A stretch of 64,000 nt of DNA, from NCBI GenBank assembly GCA_965249205.1, contig CBDFLL010000002.1:186001-250000 (forward strand), given 5' to 3'. The notes below the pieces were generated by a model that worked only from the letters and a program-made list of their open reading frames with translations, had not been told where the DNA came from and did no database searches. Numbering within the stretch: position 1 is the stretch's first letter; every line of letters begins with the position of its first letter. The position numbers and the translations under genes were made by a program. Origin of the DNA: JAQBVV01 sp965249205. GTDB taxonomy: Bacteria > Acidobacteriota > Vicinamibacteria > Vicinamibacterales > UBA2999. This document shows positions 45,435 to 54,886 of this stretch, in pieces.

Positions 45435-46006
45435 AATCTCTCTTTTCGCTAGATCTAGCGTCGTCTGAGCTTTCGACTTGCGCGCATGTGCTTGCTTGTT
45501 CTTCGCAGGGTCTTCTCCTGCGTGTGACAAGTGGTTGAGCATCGCGTTGCGACGACCTTTGGCATCAAACGCTTCATCCGACAGAGCGTCGATGATTGCA
45601 GACCCCTCAGTCAGCTTGACGACCACAGAGGTATTCGCGTCCGTCGCAGTGACGAGGACATGATCAGGCGCCGACGACTCGACCTCATACACGCCGGCCA
45701 GCAGCATGTTCTTCGACAGAGGATCCCCCGAGCCGGATGAAGGGAAGTGACGATCTGGGATCGTCGCAGAAGTTAGAAACTTTCCGGCGACCCTGTGGCT
45801 CTCCGACATCGCCCAACATGCGCGATGGCTGCACGGTCACAGAAGTCGACGTGGGGACACTCTTCAGATCGCTTGGAGGTGCTCGACAACTTTCGTAAGC
45901 TATCTCTGGAACGGGGCCTCACGGAGCTACGCAAGCGGTACGGCTAAGAATGCCGGACCTGGCGATCTGACCTACGAGCGCCCTGCTGTTCGCGCTCTCC
46001 AGCGAA
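45435..46006. other. Gene-poor stretch with possible remnants after tRNA-Gln
   Basis: No convincing gene. A perfect 14-bp palindrome CGCTAGATCTAGCG lies at 45447-45460. A minus-strand frame 45372-45809 has codon use like a gene in its middle part (KNMLLAGVYEVESSAPDHV), but its end reads antisense through the tRNA. A 40-residue plus-strand frame at 45825-45947 ends DNFRKLSLERGLTELRKRYG and could be a small protein or a fragment. Position next to a tRNA and beside broken genes fits a scar of past integration or deletion. Confidence 0.35.
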
Positions 46007-46530
46007 TCATCCTCTGATCTGGGAACATGTCGGTTCGAGAGTCCGCGAATAGGGTGAGGTGTCATGCGTCGAGGCGCCTGGCCCGTCACCCTCGTCCAGC
46101 ATCCCAAACGATACCAGCGCAGCCTCGATGCCTTTCCCCAGTAACCGGTACCCCGCTGGCGTGTTGTGGCGATCGAGCTGCCAGTAGTACTCCCAGACGT
46201 TGCCCTCCGTGACTCCCCCCTCGACCAGAAAATACTCGAGCAGGTCTACAACGTAGATGTCGGTATTGGCACAGAGGCGGTCGAGGAGCCCGGGCAAGAC
46301 GTACTGTTGCGGATTACCGAGCTGCTCCGCGTTCATCACTTCCCATGCGTGCGGATGGACGACGACCATCAGACGGAAGCCATACTGCGACGACAAGGCC
46401 CAAAACTTCGACACGCTTTCGGCGATATCATCGATCGCCTCCTGGGTGTGATCGTCCCAGCGGTCTTCTCTCACCAAATCTTGGTTGTACCCGAGCAGGG
46501 AGTGGGCCACGAGTCGTACGATGTGACTCG
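46007..46530 (-). pseudogene. C-terminal fragment of an SGNH/AlgX-like hydrolase
   Basis: About 170 codons. From SHIVRLVAHSLLG onward the protein looks like the end of an SGNH-hydrolase-like partner of MBOAT acyltransferases: VVVHPHAWEVMN, then LDRHNTPAGYRLLGKGI with the DxxH-type box. The N-terminal part with the catalytic Ser block is missing. The frame is joined to the MBOAT fragment near 46530, so a deletion appears to have removed the MBOAT end and this gene's beginning. Not expected to be functional. Confidence 0.6.
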
Positions 46531-47169
46531 GTAGATGGCCAACCGATCGGCGACGACGAGCTTCAGGAAGTAACCCCACAGTATCAACCTGAGGCCGCTC
46601 GAGATCGCCTCATAGTCGAGCACACACCGGCGACGCAGTTGCGGCAACAAGTGTGACGGTCGCTCGATCGGACCGGCCACAAGTTGCGGGAAGAACGCGA
46701 CGTAGAGCGCGAAGTACCCCAGATGCCGCTCGGGTTCGGTGCGCCCACGATAGAGTTCGATCGTGTAGCTCATCGACTGGAACGTGTAGAACGAGATCCC
46801 GACCGGCAGCAACAGGTTGAATGCGGGAACATTCGCCAGCACGTTGAAGCTCTCGAACAGCGCGTTCAGAGACGAGCCCGCAAAGTCCGCGTACTTGAAC
46901 GAGAACAACAACCCCAGGTTCGTGACGACGCTCAGGATGAGGTACTTGCGCCGGGCCTCCTTCGTCGAGACGCGGGCCATGCGTAATCCGCAGCCGTAGT
47001 CGACAAGCGTGCTGAAGATGATGAGAAGCAGATACTCCACTCGCCACGACGCGTAGAAGTAGTAGCTCGCGCCGAGAAGGAACGCCCAGCGCGCTTTGTG
47101 AGGCAACGCGTAGTACGCGATCACGACCAACGGGAGGAAGAGCGCGAAATGGAGTGAGTTGAACAGCAC
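46531..47169 (-). pseudogene. N-terminal fragment of an AlgI-like MBOAT acyltransferase
   Basis: About 211 residues match the front half of AlgI-type membrane O-acyltransferases: LFNSLHFALFLPLVV, LLPVGISFYTFQSMSYTIE, FFPQLVAGPIER, then KLVVADRLA. Intact proteins are near 460-500 residues and hold the catalytic His in the second half, which is absent. The frame runs about 20 unrelated residues past the break. In intact loci MBOAT and SGNH-type partners O-acetylate surface polysaccharide. It lies next to the glycosyltransferases at 47185-49544. Confidence 0.7.
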
Positions 47170-47184
47170 CGTCAGCGGGGCGAA

Positions 47185-48441
47185 TCAGCGGCCCAGAACA
47201 TCAGCATAGACCGAAGCCACTGAACGGGCCATGGCTGACGTGGTGAAAACGCTCGCGGCTCTGCTCTGCCCGGCCCGGCCCATACTGGACCTCTTGTCCG
47301 AATCGTTCAGAAGTGTCATCAGCGCCGCCGCAAGGTCCGTCGGACGGCCTGGCTCGACCAGCAGTCCGGTGACCCCGTCGTCGATGACCTCTGGAATCCC
47401 TCCAACCCTGGAACCTACGCACGGCAGGCCCGAGGCCATCGCCTCTGCCATGACGAGCCCGAGCGCTTCCGCTCGCCCCTGAGCATCGACCACGCCGGGG
47501 TGCACGAAGAGATCGGCGTCGGCCATGAGACCGGCGACTTCATCACGAGCCAGGGCACCCAGGAAATGGATCCGATCGCCCCCGGGTATCTCAACAGCCA
47601 TCGCCCTGAGCTCCTCGCGGAGGGGGCCGTCACCCGCGATCATGAAATGGATGGCGGCTCCCGTGCTCAGGACGGTGGCAGCCGCCTTCAGAAGCACGTC
47701 GAGCCCCTTGACCGGAATCATGCGCGCCACCGCGACGACGAGTAGCGCGTCGGCGGAAAGTCCCAGTCGAGCGCGAATACCGCCGGGTTGGTGAGCGCCG
47801 TGAAACAGCGCGTCATCGATGCCCTGATAGCAGACCTGGCCCCGAAGTCGGCAACCCTGCTGCTCGACCTGATTCATGGTGAAACGGCTGATGAACAAGA
47901 CCCGGTCTGCCGAACTGAGCGCCCGCCTGTGAAACCACCGAAGCCGGGGAGGCGCCGAGGGTACCGACAGCACGAGCGGCCGTCGCGAGACCGCGTTCGC
48001 CGCGCCGGCTATGAACCCTACCTCGATCCAATGCGCGTGTAGCAGATCGCACTTTGGCAGCATCCGCAACACATTCCAGCCCATGGCCCCGACGAGACCT
48101 GGCACTTGTCGTCGCGCACCCTGCACTCGACGTAGGTTGTCCGGAATGCCATAGCCGTAGGCGAGGCACTGACGGTCCGCCCGAAGAGCGTATTGGAACC
48201 TCCGGACGTTTACGCCCCGAAAGTGTTCCTCGCGAGCCAGACCATGCTCATGAGGCGCGATGACGGTGACCTCAATTCCGTGATCGGCGTGCAGCTTCTC
48301 CGCCAGGTCAGCAACAAAGTGAGGGGTATGGTCCCCGTCGAATCTCGGATACGTCGTCGCGACAAAGGTCACGCGAAGCCCCCTGAGATCCCTCTCCGGA
48401 TGGATGTGGGAATCGGCCTGCGGCTCGGTACTCGACGGCAT
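47185..48441 (-). CDS. Glycosyltransferase family 4
   Basis: 418 residues, GT-B fold. The N-terminal domain starts RVTFVATTYPRFDGDHTPHFV and holds DLLHAHW. The C-terminal domain has VARMIPVKGLDVLLKA, MIAGDGPL and the EALGLVMAEAMASGLPCVGSRVGGIPE sugar-nucleotide signature (E-x7-E pattern). It retains an alpha-linked sugar for a surface glycan. GAAGGGC lies before the ATG at 48441. The gene lies between the broken acyltransferase pair and a divergent GT2 gene. Confidence 0.9.
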   Translation of the reverse strand: MPSSTEPQADSHIHPERDLRGLRVTFVATTYPRFDGDHTPHFVADLAEKLHADHGIEVTVIAPHEHGLAREEHFRGVNVRRFQYALRADRQCLAYGYGIPDNLRRVQGARRQVPGLVGAMGWNVLRMLPKCDLLHAHWIEVGFIAGAANAVSRRPLVLSVPSAPPRLRWFHRRALSSADRVLFISRFTMNQVEQQGCRLRGQVCYQGIDDALFHGAHQPGGIRARLGLSADALLVVAVARMIPVKGLDVLLKAAATVLSTGAAIHFMIAGDGPLREELRAMAVEIPGGDRIHFLGALARDEVAGLMADADLFVHPGVVDAQGRAEALGLVMAEAMASGLPCVGSRVGGIPEVIDDGVTGLLVEPGRPTDLAAALMTLLNDSDKRSSMGRAGQSRAASVFTTSAMARSVASVYADVLGR

Positions 48442-48593
48442 CAGCCGCCCTTCTGGTTCAGACGCGAATGGATCATGTACTTTCGTTCGGGTCGATGATT
48501 CCTACCACAACTTCGGGGATGTTGATCCCGCGACTCCCGCGCGCCGCTGATCGTAGCCGATGCACGTAACTGGCTCGAACGGAGATTCGCAGC

Positions 48594-49544
48594 TTGCAAG
48601 TACCCTACAAGGCAACAGACCTACTGAATATGAGCGCTGATAGCCTGCCTCCGCCCGACGTGTCGGTCGTCATTCCCTGTTACAACGGACTGTCAACCAT
48701 CGAACCGTGCCTGGATAGCGTCCGTCAGGCGGTGGACGGCAGACACGCCGAAACCATTCTGATCGACAGCTCGGAGGATGGCACCGACCAATTCGTCGCG
48801 ACCAACTACCCGGACGTGCGACTTGAACACCTCCCGACGAAGATTCTTCCGGGAGAGGCCAGGAACCGGGGGGTCGCGCTTGCTCGCGCAAAGCTCATTG
48901 TGTTTCTTGATGCTGACTGTATTGCGCCTACTACGCTCGTCGACGATGTCCTTGACTCCTTTCAGCGACACCCGGACCAATCGGCCATCGTGGGGTGCGT
49001 ACGCAACGGGAATCCGGGCGCGGTCAGCTGGCTGTCGTTCATCTCCGAGTTCAACGGGTTTTTCGATCGACAGCAGCGGAAACCCGCACCTAGTTTGCCG
49101 AGTTACTGTGCGGTGTTTCGGCGGTCGGTGTTCGACAAATACAACGGTTTTCCAGAGAATCTGTGGCCAGGAGAAGACACCGTGCTCGGTGCTCGCTTGG
49201 CAGCAGGCAAAGAACCCGTGTTTCTCGAACCGAGTGTCTGGGTCTATCACCACAATCGAAACACCATGAGTGCATACCTCTCGCATCAGTACGCGCTGGG
49301 GTACGGATTCTCGCTCAGCCGAAAAATGCTATCCCTCCTCCCAGGCGCGGACAGGTTGCACAGGTCGGCAGCATTCGTCTACCCGATGGCGGGATATCGA
49401 TGCCTCAAGATGCTCCAGCGCACTTTTGCCTCGGGCTGGGGAAACGGCTTCCGCATTCTCGGGCTCATGCCCGGCTATCTATGGGGGATGAGCCGGTGGA
49501 TCAAGGGCGTCCGACAAGGGCGGAAGGATCATTTCGGAGACTGA
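48594..49544 (+). CDS. Glycosyltransferase family 2
   Basis: 316 residues, GT-A fold: VSVVIPCYNG (23-32), PGEARNRGVALARA, then VFLDADC with the DxD-like metal site D106-x-D108, and GEDTVLGARL with the acidic base region. C-terminal basic helices may sit on the membrane. The start is uncertain: a TTG at 48594 has GGAG nine bases upstream, an ATG at 48630 has none but gives the more usual length. Divergent from the GT4 gene; both probably belong to the surface-glycan locus. Confidence 0.88.
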   Translation: MQVPYKATDLLNMSADSLPPPDVSVVIPCYNGLSTIEPCLDSVRQAVDGRHAETILIDSSEDGTDQFVATNYPDVRLEHLPTKILPGEARNRGVALARAKLIVFLDADCIAPTTLVDDVLDSFQRHPDQSAIVGCVRNGNPGAVSWLSFISEFNGFFDRQQRKPAPSLPSYCAVFRRSVFDKYNGFPENLWPGEDTVLGARLAAGKEPVFLEPSVWVYHHNRNTMSAYLSHQYALGYGFSLSRKMLSLLPGADRLHRSAAFVYPMAGYRCLKMLQRTFASGWGNGFRILGLMPGYLWGMSRWIKGVRQGRKDHFGD

Positions 49545-49599
49545 CGGCATCGTGTCCACGACCGTGTCGAATTCATGCAAGACGGGTCGATTGAATCGG

Positions 49600-50244
49600 T
49601 CATGGGGTGGGACTGCTGACGCTCCCGTCCTCGGCGATGCTCGGGCGGTTGATGTCGAAGACCGTCTCCGGCGTCACGGCGGCGTACTGCGTGTAGCCGA
49701 GGCGCGCAATCGGCCGCATCGCGCCAGTGTCCACGAGCCCCTCGCGCACGTAGTCGTCATTGATGTAGATACCCACTACGCGGCCGAAGACCACGAAATG
49801 ACCCTGCTCCGATCCGGCCTCGACGTCCGGCAATTCGACCGTCCTCCAGTGCTTGCACTCGAGCGCCGCCGGAGCCTCCTTGACCCGCGGCGGCTTCACA
49901 AAGCGTGACGCCACGGCCGTGAGCCCGGCAATCCGATACTCATCTGCATCCGCCGGCACCGCAGCGGACGTCACATTCATCTCGAAACGAGTGTCCCAGG
50001 TCGCCATCGAGCAGGTGAACTCACCGGTCTCGTGGATGTTTCTGAGGCTGTCCTTGACGCCACTGGACGAAAACATCACGTAGTGGGGCCGCTCTGCCAC
50101 CGCGTTGAAGAAACGGTAGGGCGCAAGGTTGCAGATCCCGTTCGCACCGACCGAGGTAATCCAGCCGATCGGGCGAGGGCCGACCAGGGCCTTGAACGGG
50201 TCACGCGCCAGGCCATGGGTATTGGCGATCGCGTCGTAGTGCAT
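49600..50244 (-). CDS. Flavin reductase-like (FMN-binding split barrel) protein
   Basis: 214 residues. PRPIGWITSVGANGICNLAPYRFFNAVAERPHYVMFSSS-like opening (key blocks PRPIGWITS, NLAPYRFFN, PPRVKEAPAALECKH) is the FMN-binding split barrel of the flavin reductase family (DIM6/NTAB). It would reduce or bind FMN in the cytoplasm. The ATG at 50244 has AGGAGG nine bases before it, which rules out the longer frame. Stand-alone gene, convergent with the GT2 gene. Confidence 0.9.
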   Translation of the reverse strand: MHYDAIANTHGLARDPFKALVGPRPIGWITSVGANGICNLAPYRFFNAVAERPHYVMFSSSGVKDSLRNIHETGEFTCSMATWDTRFEMNVTSAAVPADADEYRIAGLTAVASRFVKPPRVKEAPAALECKHWRTVELPDVEAGSEQGHFVVFGRVVGIYINDDYVREGLVDTGAMRPIARLGYTQYAAVTPETVFDINRPSIAEDGSVSSPTP

Positions 50245-50402
50245 GAATTGGAGCCTCCTGCCTAGCATGCGATTGTACAGGGCGGCCTGGCGGTCGATGC
50301 TGGCCACACACGCTCAACGAGCCTCGACCGATTTGTCGGGCTCCCTCACCAACGCCGGGTCGCTGTCGGATGGCTCTTCTACCCTGCTCGGTGCGGCCCC
50401 CC

Positions 50403-50408
50403 TATAAT
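50403..50408 (+). promoter_or_regulatory. -10 element (TATAAT) upstream of the M20 gene
   Basis: Consensus TATAAT about 75 bases before the start of the peptidase gene. No clear -35 at 17 bases. Confidence 0.4.
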
Positions 50409-50482
50409 CAGGGCGGAAAGTGAGCGCCACATCCAGGCGCTCGGCGGACAAGTTCCAGTGCCTGTGAGAGAGGGTGACTCCG

Positions 50483-52102
50483 ATGGGAATGACGATAAGA
50501 CGATTGCTGCCAGTTACGATTAGCGTAGTCCTTGCCACCGGCGGCATGGCGCTCGCCCAGGACAGCGGCGAAGCCGCCAACCCGCCGTCGCTAACAGGGC
50601 TCAAGGCCGAGGCGGCCGCAGACGTCGACGAGTTGCAGAAGCTCACACAGGAGATTGTTGACAGCCTGTTCTCGTTCTCGGAGCTTGGCTTTCAAGAGTT
50701 TGAGACACAGCGCTATCTCACCGAATTGCTCGAAGCCAACGGCTTCACCGTCGAACGGGGCGTTTCGGGGATTCCCTCATCCTGGTGGGCCACATGGGGC
50801 GAAGGCCGGCCGGTGATCGCCCTTGGCTCAGACGTTGACGGTATTCCGCGATCGTCGCAGATGCCGGGCGTCGTCTATCGGGAGCCGATGATCGACGGCG
50901 CGCCCGGCCACGGCGAGGGGCACAATTCCGGTCAGGCCGTCAACGTCACGGCCGCCCTTGCGGTGAAGGCCATCATGGAGCGCGAGAACCTTCCAGGCAC
51001 CATCGTGCTCTGGCCCGGCATCGCGGAGGAACTCGTCGGGTCGAAGGCCTGGTTTGCCAGAGACGGTCACTTCGAGGGCGTCGACGCGGTGCTGTTTTCG
51101 CATGTCGGCGACAACATGAACGTCAGCTGGGGGTCCTCAACAGGCACGGGCCTCGTGTCGGTCGAGTACACGTTCGAAGGTCTCGCTGCCCATGGGGCGG
51201 CCGATCCCTGGAAGGGCCGCAGTGCGCTGGATGCCGTTGAACTCATGAACGTCGGGTGGAACTTCCGCCGCGAGCATCTGCATCCGCTGCAGCGATCACA
51301 TTACGTGATCGTCGATGGTGGTGACCAACCCAACGTGGTGCCATCGGTTGCTTCGGTGTGGTACTTCGTCCGCGAGATCGCGGCTGAGGGCATCCGGGAA
51401 AACGTGGCAACGCTGCACCGCATGGCAGAAGGCGCGGCGCTGATGACCGATACCACGATGACGCGGCGTGTAGTCGGGGCGGCTTATCCCAGACACTTCA
51501 ACAGGACCATCGCGCTGGCGATGGATGAGAACATCAAAGCCGTCGGTCTGCCGGCATGGTCTGACGACGATCAGGCATTTGCGCGCGCGTTCCAGGAGTT
51601 CATGGGTGCGGACGAGGTCGTGGGCCTCTCCACCGAGCTGACAGGCATTTCCGAGCCGCGGGAAGAGCCCGCGTCCGGAGGGTCGGATGATATCGGTGAC
51701 GTGTCGTGGAACGTGCCCACGGTCAGGCTCGGTTTCCCGTCCAACATCGTGGGCCGCACGGGTCACCACTGGTCGAGCGCCATGGCGATGGCAACGCCTA
51801 TCGCGCACAAGGGCGCCACAGCTGGCGCCAAGGTCATGGCGGCGACGATGCTCGATCTCCTACAGAACCCCACGCTGGTGGAGGACGCCTGGCGCTACTT
51901 CCGCGAGGAGCAGACGGCCGAAGAGACCTACGAGCCGTTCATCACGGAAGACGACCCTCCGGCCATCGACAAGAACGTCGAGATCATGGCGCAGTACCGC
52001 GAGCGGCTGCGGGAGTTCTACTACGATCCCTCGCAGTTCGCTACCTATCTCGAGCAGTTGGGCATCGAGTACCCGCAGTTGACCAAGCCGGCCGGAAACT
52101 AG
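50483..52102 (+). CDS. M20-family amidohydrolase (AbgB-like), exported
   Basis: About 539 residues. Signal peptide LLPVTISVVLATGGMALAQ. The fold follows the M20D/AbgB type: FSELGFQEFET, ALGSDVDGIP, GHGEGHNSGQA with metal-binding His, and IAEELVGSK with the catalytic Glu pair. AbgB cleaves p-aminobenzoyl-glutamate; other members hydrolyse N-acyl amino acids. Export is unusual for AbgB itself, so an extracytoplasmic peptide- or amide-hydrolase is likelier. GAGGGTG lies before the ATG at 50483; a GTG nine bases upstream is less likely. Confidence 0.87.
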   Translation: MGMTIRRLLPVTISVVLATGGMALAQDSGEAANPPSLTGLKAEAAADVDELQKLTQEIVDSLFSFSELGFQEFETQRYLTELLEANGFTVERGVSGIPSSWWATWGEGRPVIALGSDVDGIPRSSQMPGVVYREPMIDGAPGHGEGHNSGQAVNVTAALAVKAIMERENLPGTIVLWPGIAEELVGSKAWFARDGHFEGVDAVLFSHVGDNMNVSWGSSTGTGLVSVEYTFEGLAAHGAADPWKGRSALDAVELMNVGWNFRREHLHPLQRSHYVIVDGGDQPNVVPSVASVWYFVREIAAEGIRENVATLHRMAEGAALMTDTTMTRRVVGAAYPRHFNRTIALAMDENIKAVGLPAWSDDDQAFARAFQEFMGADEVVGLSTELTGISEPREEPASGGSDDIGDVSWNVPTVRLGFPSNIVGRTGHHWSSAMAMATPIAHKGATAGAKVMAATMLDLLQNPTLVEDAWRYFREEQTAEETYEPFITEDDPPAIDKNVEIMAQYRERLREFYYDPSQFATYLEQLGIEYPQLTKPAGN

Positions 52103-52144
52103 ACCCGGCCCGGGTAGGGGCATCCGGCTCGTCCGTCGTCTGTG

Positions 52145-53122
52145 CTACTGCATACGGAAGGCGCTGATATCCTTCGTCTGTCGATTGGTGCCGCAGCCGT
52201 TCGCGCCACCCATGATGTATCCCACGTCACCGACGGTGACGCCGGCGGCCGCGTGCCGACCGATCGGCATGTTCGACAGCACGGTCCATCGGTTGGCATC
52301 GGGATCGAACACCTCCACATCGTCAAACGTGGTACGCGCCTCCGCATCCTTGCATTCGCCGCCTGCCCACACGATCTGACCGCCGATCATGAAGACGACA
52401 CCCGCGCTGCGAGCGATATTCAGCGGTGCCCCATCACTCCAGGTGTCTGTCGCTGGATCGTAAATGTCGTGCCTGGTGGTGTTGTTGACAGTGGCATTCA
52501 ATCGGCCGCCAAACACATGGATGCGCCCGTTCAGTACCGCGATGCCCAGGTGATCGCGCGCCTCTGGCAGCGGTGCCGCCTGCGTCCACGTGTCGGTTGC
52601 AGGGTCGTAGATTTCAGTCGTGTTCACAGTCACACGTTCGGGATTGCGCCCACCGATCGCATAAATCTTCCCATCTAGAGCAACGACACCTGGGGCTCCC
52701 CGGGGCGCAGGGAGCGACGCCACGCGACGCCATGCGTCAGTGGCCGGGTCGTATTCGAAGACGTTGCTCACAGCACCGACATGCACGTTGGCCTGAAAGC
52801 CGCCCACGACGTAGACCTTCCCGTTCACCGTCGCCGCTCCAGCGTGCGACGTGACGGCAGGCATCAGTGCCCTTTCCTCCCACGTGCCGGTCGCCGGGTC
52901 GTACTCCTGATTCAACGAGTTGGCGTCAACCGCACGCATCTGGCCTCCCAGGACGTACACCTTCCCGTTCGCCTCGGCGAGCGCGATCTCGGCGCGCTCA
53001 AATGGCATCGAGCCGACCGACGTCCAGGATGAATCGCCCTGGGCGAGCGCCAGGGTCGGCACGAGCATCACGCCAGGCAATGCCAGGCCTCCGAATAGCC
53101 GACGCGAGCGCAACATGTTCAT
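52145..53122 (-). CDS. Secreted Kelch-repeat protein
   Basis: 325 residues. Signal peptide (LFGGLALPGVMLVPTLALAQ), then about six Kelch repeats, each with a GKVYVLGG- or GKIYAIGG-like strand and a YDPATDTW-like turn, predicting a six-bladed beta-propeller. Kelch propellers bind proteins or sugars; here the partner is unknown. GGAGG supports the ATG at 53122. It lies 15 bases after the cytochrome gene and is probably co-transcribed with it. Confidence 0.88.
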   Translation of the reverse strand: MNMLRSRRLFGGLALPGVMLVPTLALAQGDSSWTSVGSMPFERAEIALAEANGKVYVLGGQMRAVDANSLNQEYDPATGTWEERALMPAVTSHAGAATVNGKVYVVGGFQANVHVGAVSNVFEYDPATDAWRRVASLPAPRGAPGVVALDGKIYAIGGRNPERVTVNTTEIYDPATDTWTQAAPLPEARDHLGIAVLNGRIHVFGGRLNATVNNTTRHDIYDPATDTWSDGAPLNIARSAGVVFMIGGQIVWAGGECKDAEARTTFDDVEVFDPDANRWTVLSNMPIGRHAAAGVTVGDVGYIMGGANGCGTNRQTKDISAFRMQ

Positions 53123-53137
53123 CGAATCCTCCAGTGT

Positions 53138-53881
53138 TTATGCACCCTGCAACCGCTCAAGCTCCGCGCGAATTCGGTCGTCACTCGGATCGAGCTCCGC
53201 GGCCCTCTCAAGATCCTGAATGGCGCCGGCCCTATCGCCCTTCGCGTCCTTGGCCAGCCCGATCGCTTGATACGTGCGCGCCGAATCGGGGTGGTACTTC
53301 AGGTTACCAAGTAGATAGGCCATTGCATCGTCAGCTCTCCCCGCCGACGTCGCGCGTCGCCCCATCTCCACCAGCGCCAATTCGCTGAAGTCATAACTCT
53401 GGCCACCGTAGAACTGCGACCGGAGCTCCTCGAACTTTGCCAGGCCGGCCGCGGGACTGCCGCCCTCGGCCGTGGCGTCGAAGACGATCTGGTAAATCTG
53501 CTTGGGAATCGGGACGCCGCGATGGCACGTGGAACACAGGACGCGGGTGCCCGAGGTGTCCGCCCCGAGCACCGCCGGCATCTCCACGTTGATCTGGTCC
53601 CTGAACCTCATCATCCTGCGCGCGATGTCCTTCTTCGGGTTCGCGTCGGACACAAAGTCCGGGCGCTCGCCTGGCGCTCCAGCTACGTGGCAATAGACGC
53701 ACTGAACGCCAAGCGATTCATTCATGGCGTTCATGGTAGACAGAAGCTGGGTCCGCGTCGTTGTCGCCGCGAATACCTGTATGTTCTGCAAGGGCTCTTC
53801 GGCCGGCGACTGCGCCAGGGCAGGCAGGCCGAGAAGAAGCACGATTCCAAGCAGTCCGATTCCGCGCGATAGACGTGTCAT
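53138..53881 (-). CDS. Secreted di-heme cytochrome c with TPRs
   Basis: 247 residues. Signal peptide (GLLGIVLLLGLPALAQ). Two haem-binding motifs CVYCH (61-65) and CSTCH (116-120), with an intervening Met-rich segment (RRMMRFRDQINVEMP), resemble the reaction-centre-cytochrome-like c-type family common in Acidobacteriota. The C-terminal ~70 residues are TPR-like (YLLGNLKYHPDSARTYQAIGLAKDAKGDRAGAIQDLERAAELDP). An electron-carrier role in the periplasm is likely. GAGGTG supports the start. Confidence 0.88.
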   Translation of the reverse strand: MTRLSRGIGLLGIVLLLGLPALAQSPAEEPLQNIQVFAATTTRTQLLSTMNAMNESLGVQCVYCHVAGAPGERPDFVSDANPKKDIARRMMRFRDQINVEMPAVLGADTSGTRVLCSTCHRGVPIPKQIYQIVFDATAEGGSPAAGLAKFEELRSQFYGGQSYDFSELALVEMGRRATSAGRADDAMAYLLGNLKYHPDSARTYQAIGLAKDAKGDRAGAIQDLERAAELDPSDDRIRAELERLQGA

Positions 53882-54066
53882 GCTGGCACCTCGATTCGTT
53901 CAGGCCGATGCTACCCTCGGGCGCCCCGATTGCGCCAACTTTTTTCGCCCCAGCCGTGTCCGACGCACCGGAACCTCCGGAAGTCTACCGCTCCCGCCGA
54001 GCAGCTACTACGTCCACCAATCGTGCCTCGCGCGGCGACCACATCCGCCACCCCACGCAGTCGCGG

Positions 54067-54870
54067 TTACGGGGAAACGCTCTCCGTGATCTCAAAGTGA
54101 ATGCCTTCTGGGCCTTCAAAAAACATCAAGTCCGAGCCGGGCGGGTTGGGCCTGACCAGGTAAGGCTTGTAGCCGGAGGCCTCAAGAACCTCACCGAACG
54201 CCTGCAGGGAGGGCACGCGAAAGCCGATGTGGTCGATGGATCGGAAACGGCTCGGCGCCGGCACGCCCTCGGCAGGCTCCGAGATATGGACCCAGAGGTC
54301 GCCATACAAGATGGTATGAAACTGGCCCTTGCCGCGAGCCGGGATGTCTTCGCCGCCGAATATCTCGAGGAACCACTCGTGGACGCCGTCCGCGTCACTC
54401 GCCATCATGTGCACGTGATTGACGCCCGTGTACACGGGGTCCTGCAGTAGCTCCATCCGAGTGCCCCACGGATCCTCGATAAACGCGATCGTCGACGCCG
54501 TGACGCCAACCCGCGGCTCGTCCCGAATCTGCGCGCCCATGTCCCGGGCCCGTGCCACCGTTGCCGCAACGTCTTCGACCGCGATGCCAAAGTGGTCGAT
54601 GACACCACCCTCGCTCGGTGGTGTCTCTCCTTCGGCCAGCATGGTCATGACCAGGCCGTTCCGATGCAGGACCGCCTGCCCGGGGCCGCGATCGACCACC
54701 TCGCCGCCGAGTAACGCCTGGTGCCACGCTGCCGCTTCAGCCGTATCCGGCACGCGCATATGCACATGCGTAAACGTCGTCTGCGCTAAGACCGAGCTCG
54801 GGAGCAGACACGCACCGAGCGACAGCCACAGGAGCGCGGTCAGAACTTGTGGGCGACCTGCGTGTGACAT
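54067..54870 (-). CDS. Secreted double-VOC (glyoxalase-fold) protein
   Basis: 267 residues. Signal peptide (ALLWLSLGACLLPSSVLAQ), then two VOC modules: THVHMRVPDTAEAAAWHQALLGG with HFGIAVEDV, and NHVHMMASDADGVHEWFLEIFGG with DHIGFRVPSL and the C-terminal HFEITE. Metal ligands His and Glu are present in both halves. Exported VOC proteins are uncommon and their substrate is unknown. GGAGGTG supports the ATG at 54870. It lies 16 bases after the DoxX gene, probably in one transcript. Confidence 0.85.
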   Translation of the reverse strand: MSHAGRPQVLTALLWLSLGACLLPSSVLAQTTFTHVHMRVPDTAEAAAWHQALLGGEVVDRGPGQAVLHRNGLVMTMLAEGETPPSEGGVIDHFGIAVEDVAATVARARDMGAQIRDEPRVGVTASTIAFIEDPWGTRMELLQDPVYTGVNHVHMMASDADGVHEWFLEIFGGEDIPARGKGQFHTILYGDLWVHISEPAEGVPAPSRFRSIDHIGFRVPSLQAFGEVLEASGYKPYLVRPNPPGSDLMFFEGPEGIHFEITESVSP

Positions 54871-54886
54871 GGGACACCTCCGCCGG

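Noticed and set aside
45372..45809. Minus-strand protein of 145 residues next to tRNA-Gln
   Set aside because: Its C-terminus reads antisense through the tRNA (the GGRDSNP signature of such misreadings). At best a remnant, so it is recorded only within the gap entry.
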